The notes: generated from the sequence alone by a model not told the origin. A stretch of 35,137 bases of DNA from Anaerolineae bacterium (GCA_007123775.1 SLGK01000021.1:1-35137); one strand, 5' to 3'. Positions 15,316 to 22,746 are shown, counted from the stretch's first letter. Made by a program: numbers and translations.

Positions 15316-15822
15316 ATGACAAACACGCAACCTAAAAACTGGCTGCAACGAGCCGTCATCCGCTTTGCCGTGTCGTTCGTGGGGGCCACGCTGGGTTCCC
15401 GGCTGATGCACCGTCTGGACCGGCTGGCGCTGCGGTTGAGCAACGGCCGTTTCACCCTCTCCACCCTGCTCACCGGCCTGGAAGCACTGAGCCTGACCAC
15501 CACCGGGGCCAAAAGCGGCCGACCGCGCACCGTGCCCCTGCTGGCCATCCCCCACCGGGATGATCAGTTCATTCTGATTGCCTCTAACTGGGGCCAGGCC
15601 AGGAACCCGGCCTGGTATTACAACATTATGGCTAATCCGCAGGTGGAAGTGACGAGGAACGGCCGTGTGCAACCCTACCGCGCCCAGGAAACCAGCGGCG
15701 AACAGCGAGCAACCTGCTGGCAAATTGCCCTGCAAACCTACCCCGGTTACGCCATCTACAAACAGCGCACCACGCGCCAGATTCCCGTCATCTTGCTGAT
15801 GCCTATAACAGAACCATCATAA
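15316..15822 (+). CDS. Deazaflavin (F420)-dependent nitroreductase family protein, Ddn-like
   Basis: A 168-aa split beta-barrel protein of the Ddn family, whose members bind F420 (some bind other flavins) and reduce quinones or nitro-compounds. Characteristic stretches are SLTTTGAKSGRPRTVPL and FILIASNWGQARNPAWYYN, then ANPQVEV. An N-terminal hydrophobic/amphipathic helix (IRFAVSFVGATLG) suggests membrane association. The frame is open to 15229 inside the previous gene; the ATG at 15316 is chosen because homology starts there and it leaves a 19-nt gap. Use of F420 by this organism is inferred only from this gene. Confidence 0.82.
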   Translation: MTNTQPKNWLQRAVIRFAVSFVGATLGSRLMHRLDRLALRLSNGRFTLSTLLTGLEALSLTTTGAKSGRPRTVPLLAIPHRDDQFILIASNWGQARNPAWYYNIMANPQVEVTRNGRVQPYRAQETSGEQRATCWQIALQTYPGYAIYKQRTTRQIPVILLMPITEPS

Positions 15823-15893
15823 ACAGGTAGCGAGGCAGTCCTTGACCATCCAGCCAGCTTCATTATTTGAGCGTGGACATTTTAGGACAAATG

Positions 15894-15988
15894 GTAACTA
15901 CCAACGCTCTCTGGAGATTGGACCAATTTTACTCACCCAATTGCTGCATCCACCAGGATAAATTGGTCCAATCTGGCTTGGTAGTTAC
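15894..15988. mobile_element. MITE-like 95-bp inverted-repeat insertion with 8-9 bp target duplication
   Basis: The ends are perfect 11-bp inverted repeats, GTAACTACCAA ... TTGGTAGTTAC. Inside them is a second perfect 15-bp inverted pair, AGATTGGACCAATTT. The element is flanked by direct repeats GACAAATG (15886-15893 and 15989-15996), extendable to GACAAATGG on both sides. No coding capacity. It sits in the last codon of the PIN toxin gene, and the TTA (TAA on the minus strand) of the element provides the present stop. No second copy was seen in the window. Confidence 0.85.
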
Positions 15989-16416
15989 GACAAATGGTTC
16001 AAAACTTGCCGAAACTCTCCCGATGTGACGATGCTAACTTGCTGCATCCGTTCCAGTACAAGCAAATCTTTATCCCCGCTAATGAGATAATCAGCCTGCC
16101 CGACCACTGCATAAGCAATCAGATAATCGTCTTTCTCATCACGGGTGATATGAGGAATCGTCTGCTCGATCACTGGTATCTCTTCGCCAATCAATTTCAA
16201 CAGGTCGAGAAACGTGGTCAATTCTGTTTTGGTGATTTTTTTGCTGAGATAGGGCTTCTGTTGGATAGTCTTTTCAATTTCATCCAAGAGCAATTCCGGT
16301 AACAACAATGTTACATCACCCCCAATCACAGCGTCCAAAACTAGGGGTATAAAGCTGTTTTCATCTGGTTTTAGCAGGTAAGCGATAAAAAGATTGGTAT
16401 CTATCAAGACACGCAC
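15985..16416 (-). CDS. PIN-domain toxin (COG1569-like VapC-type ribonuclease)
   Basis: A 143-aa PIN-domain protein, expected to be a Mg-dependent RNase inhibited by the upstream antitoxin. The PIN acidic residues are visible: Asp6 in LIDTNLF, Glu46 in LLLDEIEKT, Asp96/97 in RDEKDDYLIAYA, and Asp115 in LISGDKDLL. This layout fits the 'putative toxin of toxin-antitoxin' COG1569 group. It starts with GTG 3 nt after the antitoxin stop, so the two are coupled. The final codon and stop come from the MITE junction. Without the insertion the sequence would read the same His-Leu-Ser-stop, so the protein is unchanged. Confidence 0.88.
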   Translation of the reverse strand: MRVLIDTNLFIAYLLKPDENSFIPLVLDAVIGGDVTLLLPELLLDEIEKTIQQKPYLSKKITKTELTTFLDLLKLIGEEIPVIEQTIPHITRDEKDDYLIAYAVVGQADYLISGDKDLLVLERMQQVSIVTSGEFRQVLNHLS

Positions 16417-16419
16417 GGC

Positions 16420-16746
16420 TTATTCCCCAAATTTGACCTTGCCCTGATTGATCAAACTGCGAATTGATTCCCGGCTGATTTCGTCACCGATCACGGCTGC
16501 TTCTTCAGATGTCATCTCCTGGTTTCTGGTGCCTACCATAGCTGCGATACGCTTGAGTTGGGCAACAGCCTCCTGCCGTCGCCTTCTTTCTCTCGCTTCT
16601 TGCAGCAGTGCATAGTCGGCAAAAGGAATAATCACCGCTTCCGATTGGCCTCTATTTTGAATGATAACGTCTTCTTTGTCTTTCTTAACTCGATTAAGAA
16701 ATGTACTCAACTGCTGTCTGGTTTCACTAACAGAAACGGTTGTCAT
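16420..16746 (-). CDS. Phd/YefM-type antitoxin
   Basis: A 108-aa antitoxin. The N-terminal Phd/YefM DNA-binding fold is recognised by TTVSVSETRQQLSTFLNRV and the VIIQNRGQSEAVIIPFADY beta-strands. The C-terminal part is charged and helical and would wrap the PIN toxin. The frame is open upstream to 16842, but the ATG at 16746 has AGGTGA 6 nt upstream and starts the conserved fold. Probably autoregulated through the inverted repeat at 16789-16820. Confidence 0.88.
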   Translation of the reverse strand: MTTVSVSETRQQLSTFLNRVKKDKEDVIIQNRGQSEAVIIPFADYALLQEARERRRRQEAVAQLKRIAAMVGTRNQEMTSEEAAVIGDEISRESIRSLINQGKVKFGE

Positions 16747-16788
16747 GATTTCACCTAAAACCCTCAATGATAGCATCAAAATATAGTC

Positions 16789-16820
16789 AGTATAATAGTC
16801 AACTTGATGTACATTATACT
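16789..16820. promoter_or_regulatory. Operator-like inverted repeat upstream of the antitoxin gene
   Basis: Perfect 8-bp inverted repeat AGTATAAT ... ATTATACT with a 16-nt centre, 43 nt upstream of the antitoxin start. The arms contain TATAAT/TATACT hexamers, so a bound Phd-type antitoxin could occlude the -10 region. No convincing -35 at proper spacing was found. Confidence 0.45.
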
Positions 16821-16916
16821 GTATGGTTATCTTAGAGGTCAATGCGTAGTTTTGGCGTACAAAATATGGCTAACATCTGTACAATTGCTACAAGGCTAAT
16901 TCTTCGCATATGGTCA

Positions 16917-17756
16917 TCATCGAGCGGTAAACCCATCATACGGCCGTTCCCACCTACCATGATCCTCAATCTGCCACGTCTTACGCCAGAGGGAGCTGGC
17001 CCCATCTATTTTGAGCGATTCGCCGCTGATATAGGCGGCCGCGGGCGAAAGCAGAAAGACGATAGCCGACGCCACCTCGCTTTCGGTCCCCATGCGCTTG
17101 GCCGGGATGTCCTGGATGGTTTGCTCGATGAGGGGGCGCAGCGCCTCGCCGTAATGGGCCAGGCCGCTGGAATCGATCAGTCCGGGGGCGACGGCGTTGA
17201 GCCGCACGCCGGCCCGCGCCCATTCCACGGCCAGCGTTTTGGTCAGATTCTCAATGCCAGCCCGGGCCGCGGCCGAATGGGCCATGCCGGGAAAGCCGCG
17301 CCACATCTCGATCAGCATGTTGACAATGACGCCGCCGTGCTGCCCCATATACTGGTTGAACGCTTCACGGCACATCAAGAAAGTGCCGCGCAGATTGGTC
17401 TCGATCACGGCGTCAAAACCTTTGCTGGTCAACTGCTCGGCCGGGCTGAGGAACTGACCACCGGCGTTGTTGACCAGTCCGTGCACCGCCCCCCGCTCGG
17501 CCAGCACCTGCTCAAACAGGCTGACAATCTGCTCCTCCTCACGCAGGTTACACTTGTAATAGGATGCACTGCCACCGGCCTCAGCAATCTCAGCCTGAAT
17601 GCGTTCCAACTTAGTGGTGCGCCGGGAGGCAATAACGACGTGGGCACCCAGGCTGGCCAGTTCGTGGGCCACGGCCCTGCCAATGCCGCTACCGCCGCCG
17701 GTGACAATAATCGTTTGCCCGTCAAACAAGCCGGGCCGGAAGATGGATTGGTACAT
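16917..17756 (-). CDS. SDR oxidoreductase, PECR-like trans-2-enoyl-CoA reductase
   Basis: A 279-aa short-chain dehydrogenase. NAD(P) motif TGGGSGIG is close to the N-terminus and VNNAGG follows. Instead of a classical YxxxK it has the segment GMAHSAAARAGIENLTKTLAVEW, then RLNAVAPGLI. This matches peroxisomal trans-2-enoyl-CoA reductase and 2,4-dienoyl-CoA reductase relatives, so reduction of an unsaturated acyl-CoA is the likely reaction. The ATG at 17756 is preferred over 17780 because it follows GAGGAG at 7 nt. Last gene of the SDR-ACAD-APH-SDR cluster. Confidence 0.8.
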   Translation of the reverse strand: MYQSIFRPGLFDGQTIIVTGGGSGIGRAVAHELASLGAHVVIASRRTTKLERIQAEIAEAGGSASYYKCNLREEEQIVSLFEQVLAERGAVHGLVNNAGGQFLSPAEQLTSKGFDAVIETNLRGTFLMCREAFNQYMGQHGGVIVNMLIEMWRGFPGMAHSAAARAGIENLTKTLAVEWARAGVRLNAVAPGLIDSSGLAHYGEALRPLIEQTIQDIPAKRMGTESEVASAIVFLLSPAAAYISGESLKIDGASSLWRKTWQIEDHGRWERPYDGFTAR

Positions 17757-17970
17757 GGGTTCTCCTCTAAAATGGGACACGGATTAACAGGGATGACACG
17801 GATTATTTTTTGTCGGTCTTCCGTCTTCCGTCCTCGGTCAGTAAATTGTCAAGCTAATTTGAACTATGCCCGAATTACGCGGGACGAATTACAAAAACTC
17901 GTCCGGTTTTCTCCGCGCATCTCTGCGATTTCTCTGTGTAGCTCCGCGTTCCTGTTTTATCGCCGGCTGG
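17757..17970. repeat. Mixed repeat spacer (C2, E1 and GACACGGATTA-type)
   Basis: The gap upstream of the PECR-like gene contains GGGACACGGATTAACAGGG with GACACGGATTA, then one C-family arm GTCGGTCTTCCGTCTTCCGTC (17812-17838), then an E-type block of CTCCGCG / CATCTCTGCG / CTCTGTGTAG units (about 17900-17953). No gene is visible. Relatives of the E block lie at 31519-31586 and in the terminator at 33405-33455. Confidence 0.6.
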
Positions 17971-19026
17971 CTAACGGTCGCTCGTCTCGCGGGCAGCGCG
18001 GGCCATGAGGGGGATCATGGGGCCAAAGGCGTGGAAGCGTTGGTCCTGGGTCTGGCCGCGGGCGTAACGGATGTAGATTTGGGCGATGATGACGGTCAGG
18101 CGGAAGAGGCCCAGGGTGTGGTAAAAACGGATGTCGGCGATGGAACGGCCGCTTCGTTCACCATACCACTCAACCAACTCCTGCCGCGTCAAAAAGCCGA
18201 GGTCGCCGGTGGGCATGGTGGCCATTTGCTGGAAGTAGGGCGGGTCGGATGGCTCGCTCCAGTAGCAGAGCAAGGCCCCCAGGTCAGACAGCGGATCGCC
18301 CAGGGTACACATATCCCAGTCGAAAATGGCCACCAGTTGGCCCGGATCGTCGTGGGCGAGCATGACGTTGTCCAGCTTGTAGTCGTTGTGGACGATGGTG
18401 GCGGCCATTGTTTCCGGCAGATTGTCGTGGAGCCAGCGGTAAACGGCCGTCATATCCGCCAACTCCTCGCTTTTAGCCGCCTGCCAGCGTTTGTACCAGC
18501 CCTCAATCTGCCGCTCGATAAAGCCGACCGGTTTGCCCAAATCGCCCAGGCCAATCGCTTCGTAATCCACGGCGTGCAGGTCGGCCAGGGCCTCAACCAG
18601 AGCCACGCTCATGCGGCGAGGCGCGTCGGGCATAGCGGCAAAGGCGGGCGGCAGATGGCGGCGCACCACCAGTCCCTCCTGCCGGGCCATGATGAAGAAG
18701 TCGCTGCCAATAACGGCCGTATCGTCACCATACAAATAAGCCTGGGGCGCGTACGGAAAAACCTGATGCAGGACTGACAGCACCTTGTACTCGCGGGCCA
18801 TGTCGTGGGCCGATTTGGCCACCGGCCCCAACGGCGGCCGGCGCAAGACGTATTGGTGCGTGCCGTAATCGAGTAGATAGGTCAGGTTAGCCGCCCCGCC
18901 GCCGAACTGTTTGACAGCTAACGGCCGTTTCGTCCCCGGCAGCTTCCCCCGCAAATAATCGGCCAGTCGCCCCTCATCAAACCGCTCATCCGGGCGCACA
19001 GGGATTAGTTCTTTGTCAGCGTTCAT
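17971..19026 (-). CDS. APH-family kinase, ACAD10/11 N-terminal-domain-like
   Basis: A 351-aa aminoglycoside-phosphotransferase-fold kinase. Visible are the N-lobe FGGGAANLTYLL (41-52, nucleotide loop), Lys/Arg-rich VLRRPPLGP, the Brenner catalytic motif HNDYKLDN with Asp215 (213-220) and the metal-binding FDWDMCTLGDP (235-245). The distance from loop to Brenner motif and the TLGDPLSDLG segment match the kinase domain fused to the dehydrogenase in human ACAD10/11. Those proteins phosphorylate the hydroxyl of 4-hydroxyacyl-CoAs. It lies directly after the acyl-CoA dehydrogenase gene, so antibiotic resistance is unlikely. AAGGAAGG precedes the ATG closely. Confidence 0.82.
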   Translation of the reverse strand: MNADKELIPVRPDERFDEGRLADYLRGKLPGTKRPLAVKQFGGGAANLTYLLDYGTHQYVLRRPPLGPVAKSAHDMAREYKVLSVLHQVFPYAPQAYLYGDDTAVIGSDFFIMARQEGLVVRRHLPPAFAAMPDAPRRMSVALVEALADLHAVDYEAIGLGDLGKPVGFIERQIEGWYKRWQAAKSEELADMTAVYRWLHDNLPETMAATIVHNDYKLDNVMLAHDDPGQLVAIFDWDMCTLGDPLSDLGALLCYWSEPSDPPYFQQMATMPTGDLGFLTRQELVEWYGERSGRSIADIRFYHTLGLFRLTVIIAQIYIRYARGQTQDQRFHAFGPMIPLMARAARETSDR

Positions 19027-19037
19027 AGCCTTCCTTT

Positions 19038-19104
19038 GACCGAAGACCGAAGACGGAGGACGGAGTCCCTGCCTTTTCGGTCCTCCGTCCTCCGTCTTCC
19101 GTCA
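19038..19104. repeat. GACGGAAGAC-family inverted hairpin repeat (C3)
   Basis: GACCGAAGACCGAAGACGG...GGACGGAG on one side and TCCTCCGTCCTCCGTCTTCC on the other, around CCCTGCCTTTTCGG. It fills the gap between the dehydrogenase and kinase genes. A short CATAATTCATAATTC direct repeat (19103-19131) adjoins it and reaches the dehydrogenase stop. Confidence 0.85.
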
Positions 19105-19115
19105 TAATTCATAAT

Positions 19116-20306
19116 TCATCCCTCATAATTCTGCAAAATGCGTCGCGCCACCGACCACTTATGCACCTCATCCGGCCCATCGTAGATGCGGGCGGCCCGC
19201 TCGTGGCGGAACCAGTAGGCCAGGGGCAGGTCGTCGGTCATGCCCAGGGCACCGTGAGTCTGGATGGCCCGGTCCAGCACCCGCTGCAAGACGTTGGCCA
19301 CGTAAAACTTGATGAGCGAGATTTCCTGGCGGGCGGCGTGGCTGCCTTCGCGGTCAATCTTGTGGGCAGCGTCCAGGACCATCAGGCGGGCGGCGTTGAT
19401 TTCGGCCCGGCTTTCGGCCACCCAATTCTGAATGGTCTGCATGTCGGCCAGGCGGCGACCGGGGGCTACTTCGCGCCTGACAGCATAGCCGCACATCAGG
19501 TCGAAGGAGCGTTCGCAGATGCCCAGCCAGCGCATACAGTGATGGATACGGCCTGGCCCCAACCGCTGCTGGGCGATGACGAAACCGGCCCCTTCGTCGC
19601 CCAGCAGGTAGCTGCGGGGCACGCGCACCTCGTTATAGCGTACCTCGGCGTGGCTGGCGTGTCCGTCGCCCGCTTCACCCATGACGGAGATGTTGCGTAC
19701 CAGTTCAAAACCGGGTGTGTCGGTGGGCACGATGATCATGCTGGCCCGCCGGTAGCGGTTTTCGTGGTGGGGATTGGTGACGGCCATGACGATGGCAAAG
19801 GCGGCCCCGTCGGCCGAACTGGTGAACCACTTGTGGCCATCTATGATATAGCTATCGCCTTCGAGAACGGCCGTTGTCGACAGCAGCGTGGGGTTAGACC
19901 CGGCATTTTCCGGCTCGGTCATGGAGAAGCAGCTTCGCGTCTCGCCCCGAAGCAGGGGTTGGAGGAATTGGGCTTGTTGTTCGGCCGTGCCATACTCGAT
20001 CAAAATCTCCATATTGCCCGCGTCGGGGGCCTGGCAGTTGAAGACGTAATGGCCCAGTGGCGTCCGGCCCAACTCCTGACTGACGTAGCCATGCTCCACG
20101 AGCGACAGCCCCAGGCCGCCAAATTCTTTGTCAATCTGCGGCAGCCAGAGGCCCATCTCCTTCACCTTTTGCCGCTTCTCAGCCAGCAGCGGCTCCAGCG
20201 CCTTCATGCTGTGACCAAAACCGGCCTCCAGGGGAATAATCTCCTCATCAATAAAGGCCCGAATAGTGGCCAGCGTTTTTTGCAAGTCGGGGGAAATGGG
20301 ATACAT
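19116..20306 (-). CDS. Acyl-CoA dehydrogenase, ACAD10/11 dehydrogenase-domain-like
   Basis: A 396-aa FAD-dependent acyl-CoA dehydrogenase, normal length. Recognisable are CFSMTEPENAGSNP and GHKWFTSSADGA (FAD/substrate region), ALGMTDDLPLAYWFR, and at about 374-381 IYDGPDEVH. In MCAD this site is YEGT with catalytic Glu; here the residue is Asp (about 376) followed by GPDEVH, the form I associate with ACAD10/11. Together with the adjacent kinase this suggests processing of phosphorylated 4-hydroxyacyl-CoA rather than plain beta-oxidation. AGGAG lies 7 nt before the ATG. Second gene of the cluster. Confidence 0.88.
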   Translation of the reverse strand: MYPISPDLQKTLATIRAFIDEEIIPLEAGFGHSMKALEPLLAEKRQKVKEMGLWLPQIDKEFGGLGLSLVEHGYVSQELGRTPLGHYVFNCQAPDAGNMEILIEYGTAEQQAQFLQPLLRGETRSCFSMTEPENAGSNPTLLSTTAVLEGDSYIIDGHKWFTSSADGAAFAIVMAVTNPHHENRYRRASMIIVPTDTPGFELVRNISVMGEAGDGHASHAEVRYNEVRVPRSYLLGDEGAGFVIAQQRLGPGRIHHCMRWLGICERSFDLMCGYAVRREVAPGRRLADMQTIQNWVAESRAEINAARLMVLDAAHKIDREGSHAARQEISLIKFYVANVLQRVLDRAIQTHGALGMTDDLPLAYWFRHERAARIYDGPDEVHKWSVARRILQNYEG

Positions 20307-20319
20307 GGTTTCTCCTTTT

Positions 20320-20383
20320 GACGGAGGACGAAGGACCGATGACGGAAAGGGCAGTCTCCGTCTTCCGTCCCTCGTCCTCCGTC
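20320..20383. repeat. GACGGAAGAC-family inverted hairpin repeat (C4)
   Basis: GACGGAGGACGAAGGACCG...GACGGAAA and inverse CTCCGTCTTCCGTCCCTCG...CCTCCGTC. It fills the gap between the first SDR gene and the dehydrogenase gene, the same position as C3 one gene further on. Confidence 0.85.
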
Positions 20384-20386
20384 TGT

Positions 20387-21166
20387 TTACATGCGTACCG
20401 AACTGCCCGCCATTTGTCCACCGTCAATGACAAAGGTGGCCCCGGTGGTGAAGCTGGACGCTGCCGAGGCCAGGTAGAGGGCGATGCCGGTTAGCTCAGA
20501 GGGGTCGGCCATGCGCTTTTGGGGAACGGACTGGATAACAGTCTCATAAATCTGCTCGTTCTGCCACAAAGCGCCGCTGAATCTGGTTTTGATAAAGCCG
20601 GGAGCAATGGCGTTGACCTGGATGTTGTCGGCCGCCAGTTCGTTGGCCAACACCGGGGTCAGCATCAAAACGGCCGCTTTGCTGACGCAGTAGATACCCA
20701 TCATTGGCTGCGCTTCCAGCCCAGCCACCGAGGCCACGTTGATAATTTTACCGCCGCCACGCGCCTTCATGCTGGCCACGCAGCCTTTGGCCACCCGAAA
20801 ATAGCCTTTGACGTTGACGTCCAGGATTTTGTCCCAGTGGCTCTCTTCGGACGTGAGCAGGGGGCCGAAGTGGGGGTTGGTGGCCGCATTGTTGACCAGA
20901 ATATCAATGCCACCGTAAACGGCCGTAGCCTGCTCAACCAAACTCTGCACCGCCTCATCATCCCCCGTATGAGCAGCAAGGGGCAGGGCCTCGCCACCCT
21001 GGCCGCGAATGGCCTCAGCCACCTCATCCAGGCCGGCCTGTTTGCGGCTGGCCAGGACCACTTTGGCCCCGGCCGCGGCGTAGGCTTCGGCAATGGCCCG
21101 GCCAATACCGCGTGAGGCCCCGGTGATGAGGGCTACTTTGTCAGTAAGATCAATTGTGGGTTTCAT
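20387..21166 (-). CDS. SDR oxidoreductase (classical, DHRS4-like)
   Basis: A 259-aa classical short-chain dehydrogenase with TGASRGIG cofactor motif, VNNAAT, catalytic Ser146, and Tyr159-Cys-Val-Ser-Lys163. The C-terminal [15 protein letters not shown] resembles DHRS4/glucose-dehydrogenase-like SDRs. In this cluster it probably oxidises or reduces a hydroxy/keto acyl intermediate. Start: a GTG at 21169 and an ATG at 21166 are both possible; the ATG is preferred because AGGAG lies 6 nt upstream. First gene of the minus-strand cluster. Confidence 0.85.
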   Translation of the reverse strand: MKPTIDLTDKVALITGASRGIGRAIAEAYAAAGAKVVLASRKQAGLDEVAEAIRGQGGEALPLAAHTGDDEAVQSLVEQATAVYGGIDILVNNAATNPHFGPLLTSEESHWDKILDVNVKGYFRVAKGCVASMKARGGGKIINVASVAGLEAQPMMGIYCVSKAAVLMLTPVLANELAADNIQVNAIAPGFIKTRFSGALWQNEQIYETVIQSVPQKRMADPSELTGIALYLASAASSFTTGATFVIDGGQMAGSSVRM

Positions 21167-21257
21167 CACTAACTCCTGTTAAGCGACACTATTTTCCCCA
21201 CTATAAACCGACCTGACAGAATTAGCAATTAAGCAATTATCTGTTTATTGACTGCTG

Positions 21258-21274
21258 TTAAAAAGACATTAACA
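21258..21274 (+). promoter_or_regulatory. Pho-box-like direct repeat upstream of phnD
   Basis: TTAAAA-AGACA-TTAACA: two hexamers at 11-bp spacing, matching the TTAACA-N5-TTAACA form of PhoP boxes in Gram-positive bacteria. It lies about 70 nt upstream of the best promoter for a phosphonate-type transporter. The link to phosphate starvation is inference. Confidence 0.35.
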
Positions 21275-21327
21275 GACAAGAATCAAATATGGGTATACAA
21301 TAATGCCCGTAACAGTTGACGAAACGG

Positions 21328-21355
21328 TTGCATATGCTGGCAACTGTTTTACAAT
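21328..21355 (+). promoter_or_regulatory. Promoter candidate for phnD
   Basis: TTGCAT (21328-21333), 16-nt spacer, TACAAT (21350-21355). It is overlapped by the perfect inverted repeat AACAGTTG (21311-21318) / CAACTGTT (21341-21348), a plausible operator. An alternative TATACAAT lies at 21294-21301 just downstream of the Pho-box-like site. Confidence 0.45.
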
Positions 21356-21370
21356 CTAGGCACTGTTATC

Positions 21371-21435
21371 GGGTATTCTTAACCTGGCATGTGGAATACC
21401 CGCTTTTAACCGTTTACTTCCCATAAAACGGGAAG
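21371..21435 (+). promoter_or_regulatory. Structured leader with two perfect hairpins ahead of phnD
   Basis: GGGTATTC (21371-21378) pairs with GAATACCC (21394-21401), and CTTCCC (21417-21422) pairs with GGGAAG (21430-21435). Neither is followed by a U-tract, so they are not intrinsic terminators. They lie between the promoter candidate and the GGAGG Shine-Dalgarno; role unknown, no known riboswitch class recognised. Confidence 0.45.
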
Positions 21436-21470
21436 ACTATTTATCTCTTAATAGTGATTGGAGGAATAAG

Positions 21471-22655
21471 ATGAAAAGAATCCGTCTACCCCTGTCAGTC
21501 GCTGCCCTCCTGGTTGGGCTGTTGGCTTTAGTAGCCTGCCAACCAGAAGTGCAGCAAGTAGAAGTGCCTGTCGAAGTCACCCGTATTGTTGAGGGTGAAA
21601 CGATTGTTGAAGAACGCGAAATAGAAGTTGAAGTAACGCGCATTGTTGAAGTTATCGAGCAAGTAGAAGTTGAAACGGCTGACGGCAGAGCGCCCTTAGG
21701 TTCCGAAGAACGGCCGATTAAAGTGCTGTTTGTACCTTCAGTAGAAGCGGCCGTTATCGTTAGCGGTGGTCAGGTCATGGCCGACGCATTGGAAGAAGCG
21801 ACCGGCCTCAAATATGAGGTCATCGTGCCCACCAGCTACGCCGCCGCCATCGAAGAGATGTGTGCCTCGCCTGATGACACCGTTGGCTTTATCCCGGCCC
21901 TGGGTTACGTGCTGGCCAATGAGCGCTGTGGCGTCACCGTAGGTGCGGCCGCCGTTCGCTTTGGCCTGAGCTGGTATGCCTCCCAATTCGTGGTTCGTGC
22001 CGATAGTGGCATCGAAACTATCGAAGACCTGGCCGGCAGAACCTGGTGTGTGCCTGACTTTGGCTCCACCTCTGGCTACCTCTATCCCCAGGTATTCTTG
22101 CAAGAAGCTGGTGTCGAGCCAGGCGAAACCAGCGCCTGCGGCGGACATGGTGGGGTTATGAGCGCTGTATTCACCGGTGAAGCCGATTTCGGTACGGCTT
22201 ACTTCAGCCCGCCCCTGCTGCCCACCGGTCAGTGGACCTTCGGCGTAGACGATCCGGAAATCTGGCGTGATGCCGGCGAAGACCCCGTACGCATGGACAA
22301 CGGCCACATCCTGGTTGCTGGCGGCCCTGCCGAAGGTGGTTTTCGCATTCTGGATGCCCGCGAGCCGGTAGCGGCTACCTACCCCGAAATTTTCGAGGAG
22401 ACCCGCATTCTGGCTCTGACGCCGCAAATCCCCAACGACACCGTCTCCTTTGGTCCTGATTTCCCCTTCCCGCTGGCCCAGCGGATTATCGACTCGCTGG
22501 TTGAGTTTACCCAGACAGATGCCTGCCAGGAATCAATCTGTTCTGGTGAGTTCTATAGCTGGACCGGCATCGAGCCAGTTGGTGACAGCTTCTATGATCC
22601 AGTACGTTCCTTCATGACCGTTCTAGGTCTTACCGAAGAGGATATCTTTAACTAA
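21471..22655 (+). CDS. phnD: Phosphonate/phosphite-type ABC substrate-binding lipoprotein (PhnD family)
   Basis: A 394-aa binding protein. A lipoprotein signal peptide ends in lipobox LVAC (Cys at about 23). Then comes a 45-residue acidic, Val-rich linker in which VEVTRIVE recurs twice, and then the PhnD domain: IKVLFVPSVEAAVI, YAAAIEEMCAS, GFIPALGYVLA, FGSTSGYLYPQVFL and GGVMSAVFTGEADFG. These are the family ligand-pocket segments. It should deliver phosphonate, phosphite or a similar oxyanion to PhnE1/PhnE2; no C-P lyase genes are here, so the ligand is open. GGAGG precedes the ATG. Terminated partly by the stem-loop at 22677, so it is probably made in excess over the rest of the transporter. 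Confidence 0.87.
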   Translation: MKRIRLPLSVAALLVGLLALVACQPEVQQVEVPVEVTRIVEGETIVEEREIEVEVTRIVEVIEQVEVETADGRAPLGSEERPIKVLFVPSVEAAVIVSGGQVMADALEEATGLKYEVIVPTSYAAAIEEMCASPDDTVGFIPALGYVLANERCGVTVGAAAVRFGLSWYASQFVVRADSGIETIEDLAGRTWCVPDFGSTSGYLYPQVFLQEAGVEPGETSACGGHGGVMSAVFTGEADFGTAYFSPPLLPTGQWTFGVDDPEIWRDAGEDPVRMDNGHILVAGGPAEGGFRILDAREPVAATYPEIFEETRILALTPQIPNDTVSFGPDFPFPLAQRIIDSLVEFTQTDACQESICSGEFYSWTGIEPVGDSFYDPVRSFMTVLGLTEEDIFN

Positions 22656-22676
22656 CCATAATCGACAGTAATACAG

Positions 22677-22717
22677 GAAGCCGGGGGTTGTCTAGCAATA
22701 CTCCCGGCTTCTTTTTT
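22677..22717 (+). terminator. Intrinsic terminator/attenuator between phnD and phnC
   Basis: GAAGCCGGG (22677-22685) pairs with CCCGGCTTC (22703-22711), followed by a T6 run. It lies 22 nt after the phnD stop. Downstream genes have no clear promoter of their own in the 29 nt that follow, so partial read-through is expected. Confidence 0.85.
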
Positions 22718-22746
22718 AACAAAATTGAGGTGGAGGGACACCCACC

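Noticed and set aside
16842-18008. 388-aa plus-strand ORF
   Set aside because: It lies antisense to the PECR-like SDR and part of the kinase gene, has Gly/His/Gln-rich shadow composition, no ribosome-binding site and no recognisable domain.
17866-18777. 303-aa plus-strand ORF
   Set aside because: It starts in an intergenic repeat block and is antisense to the APH kinase with its intact Brenner motif.
17971-19026. Aminoglycoside resistance gene
   Set aside because: The APH fold is shared, but the TLGDPLSDLG form and the position next to an ACAD10/11-like dehydrogenase point to lipid metabolism.
19161-20321. 386-aa plus-strand ORF
   Set aside because: It is the antisense shadow of the acyl-CoA dehydrogenase, whose motifs are complete on the minus strand.
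21371-21435. Intrinsic terminator upstream of phnD
   Set aside because: Both hairpins lack a following U-tract.
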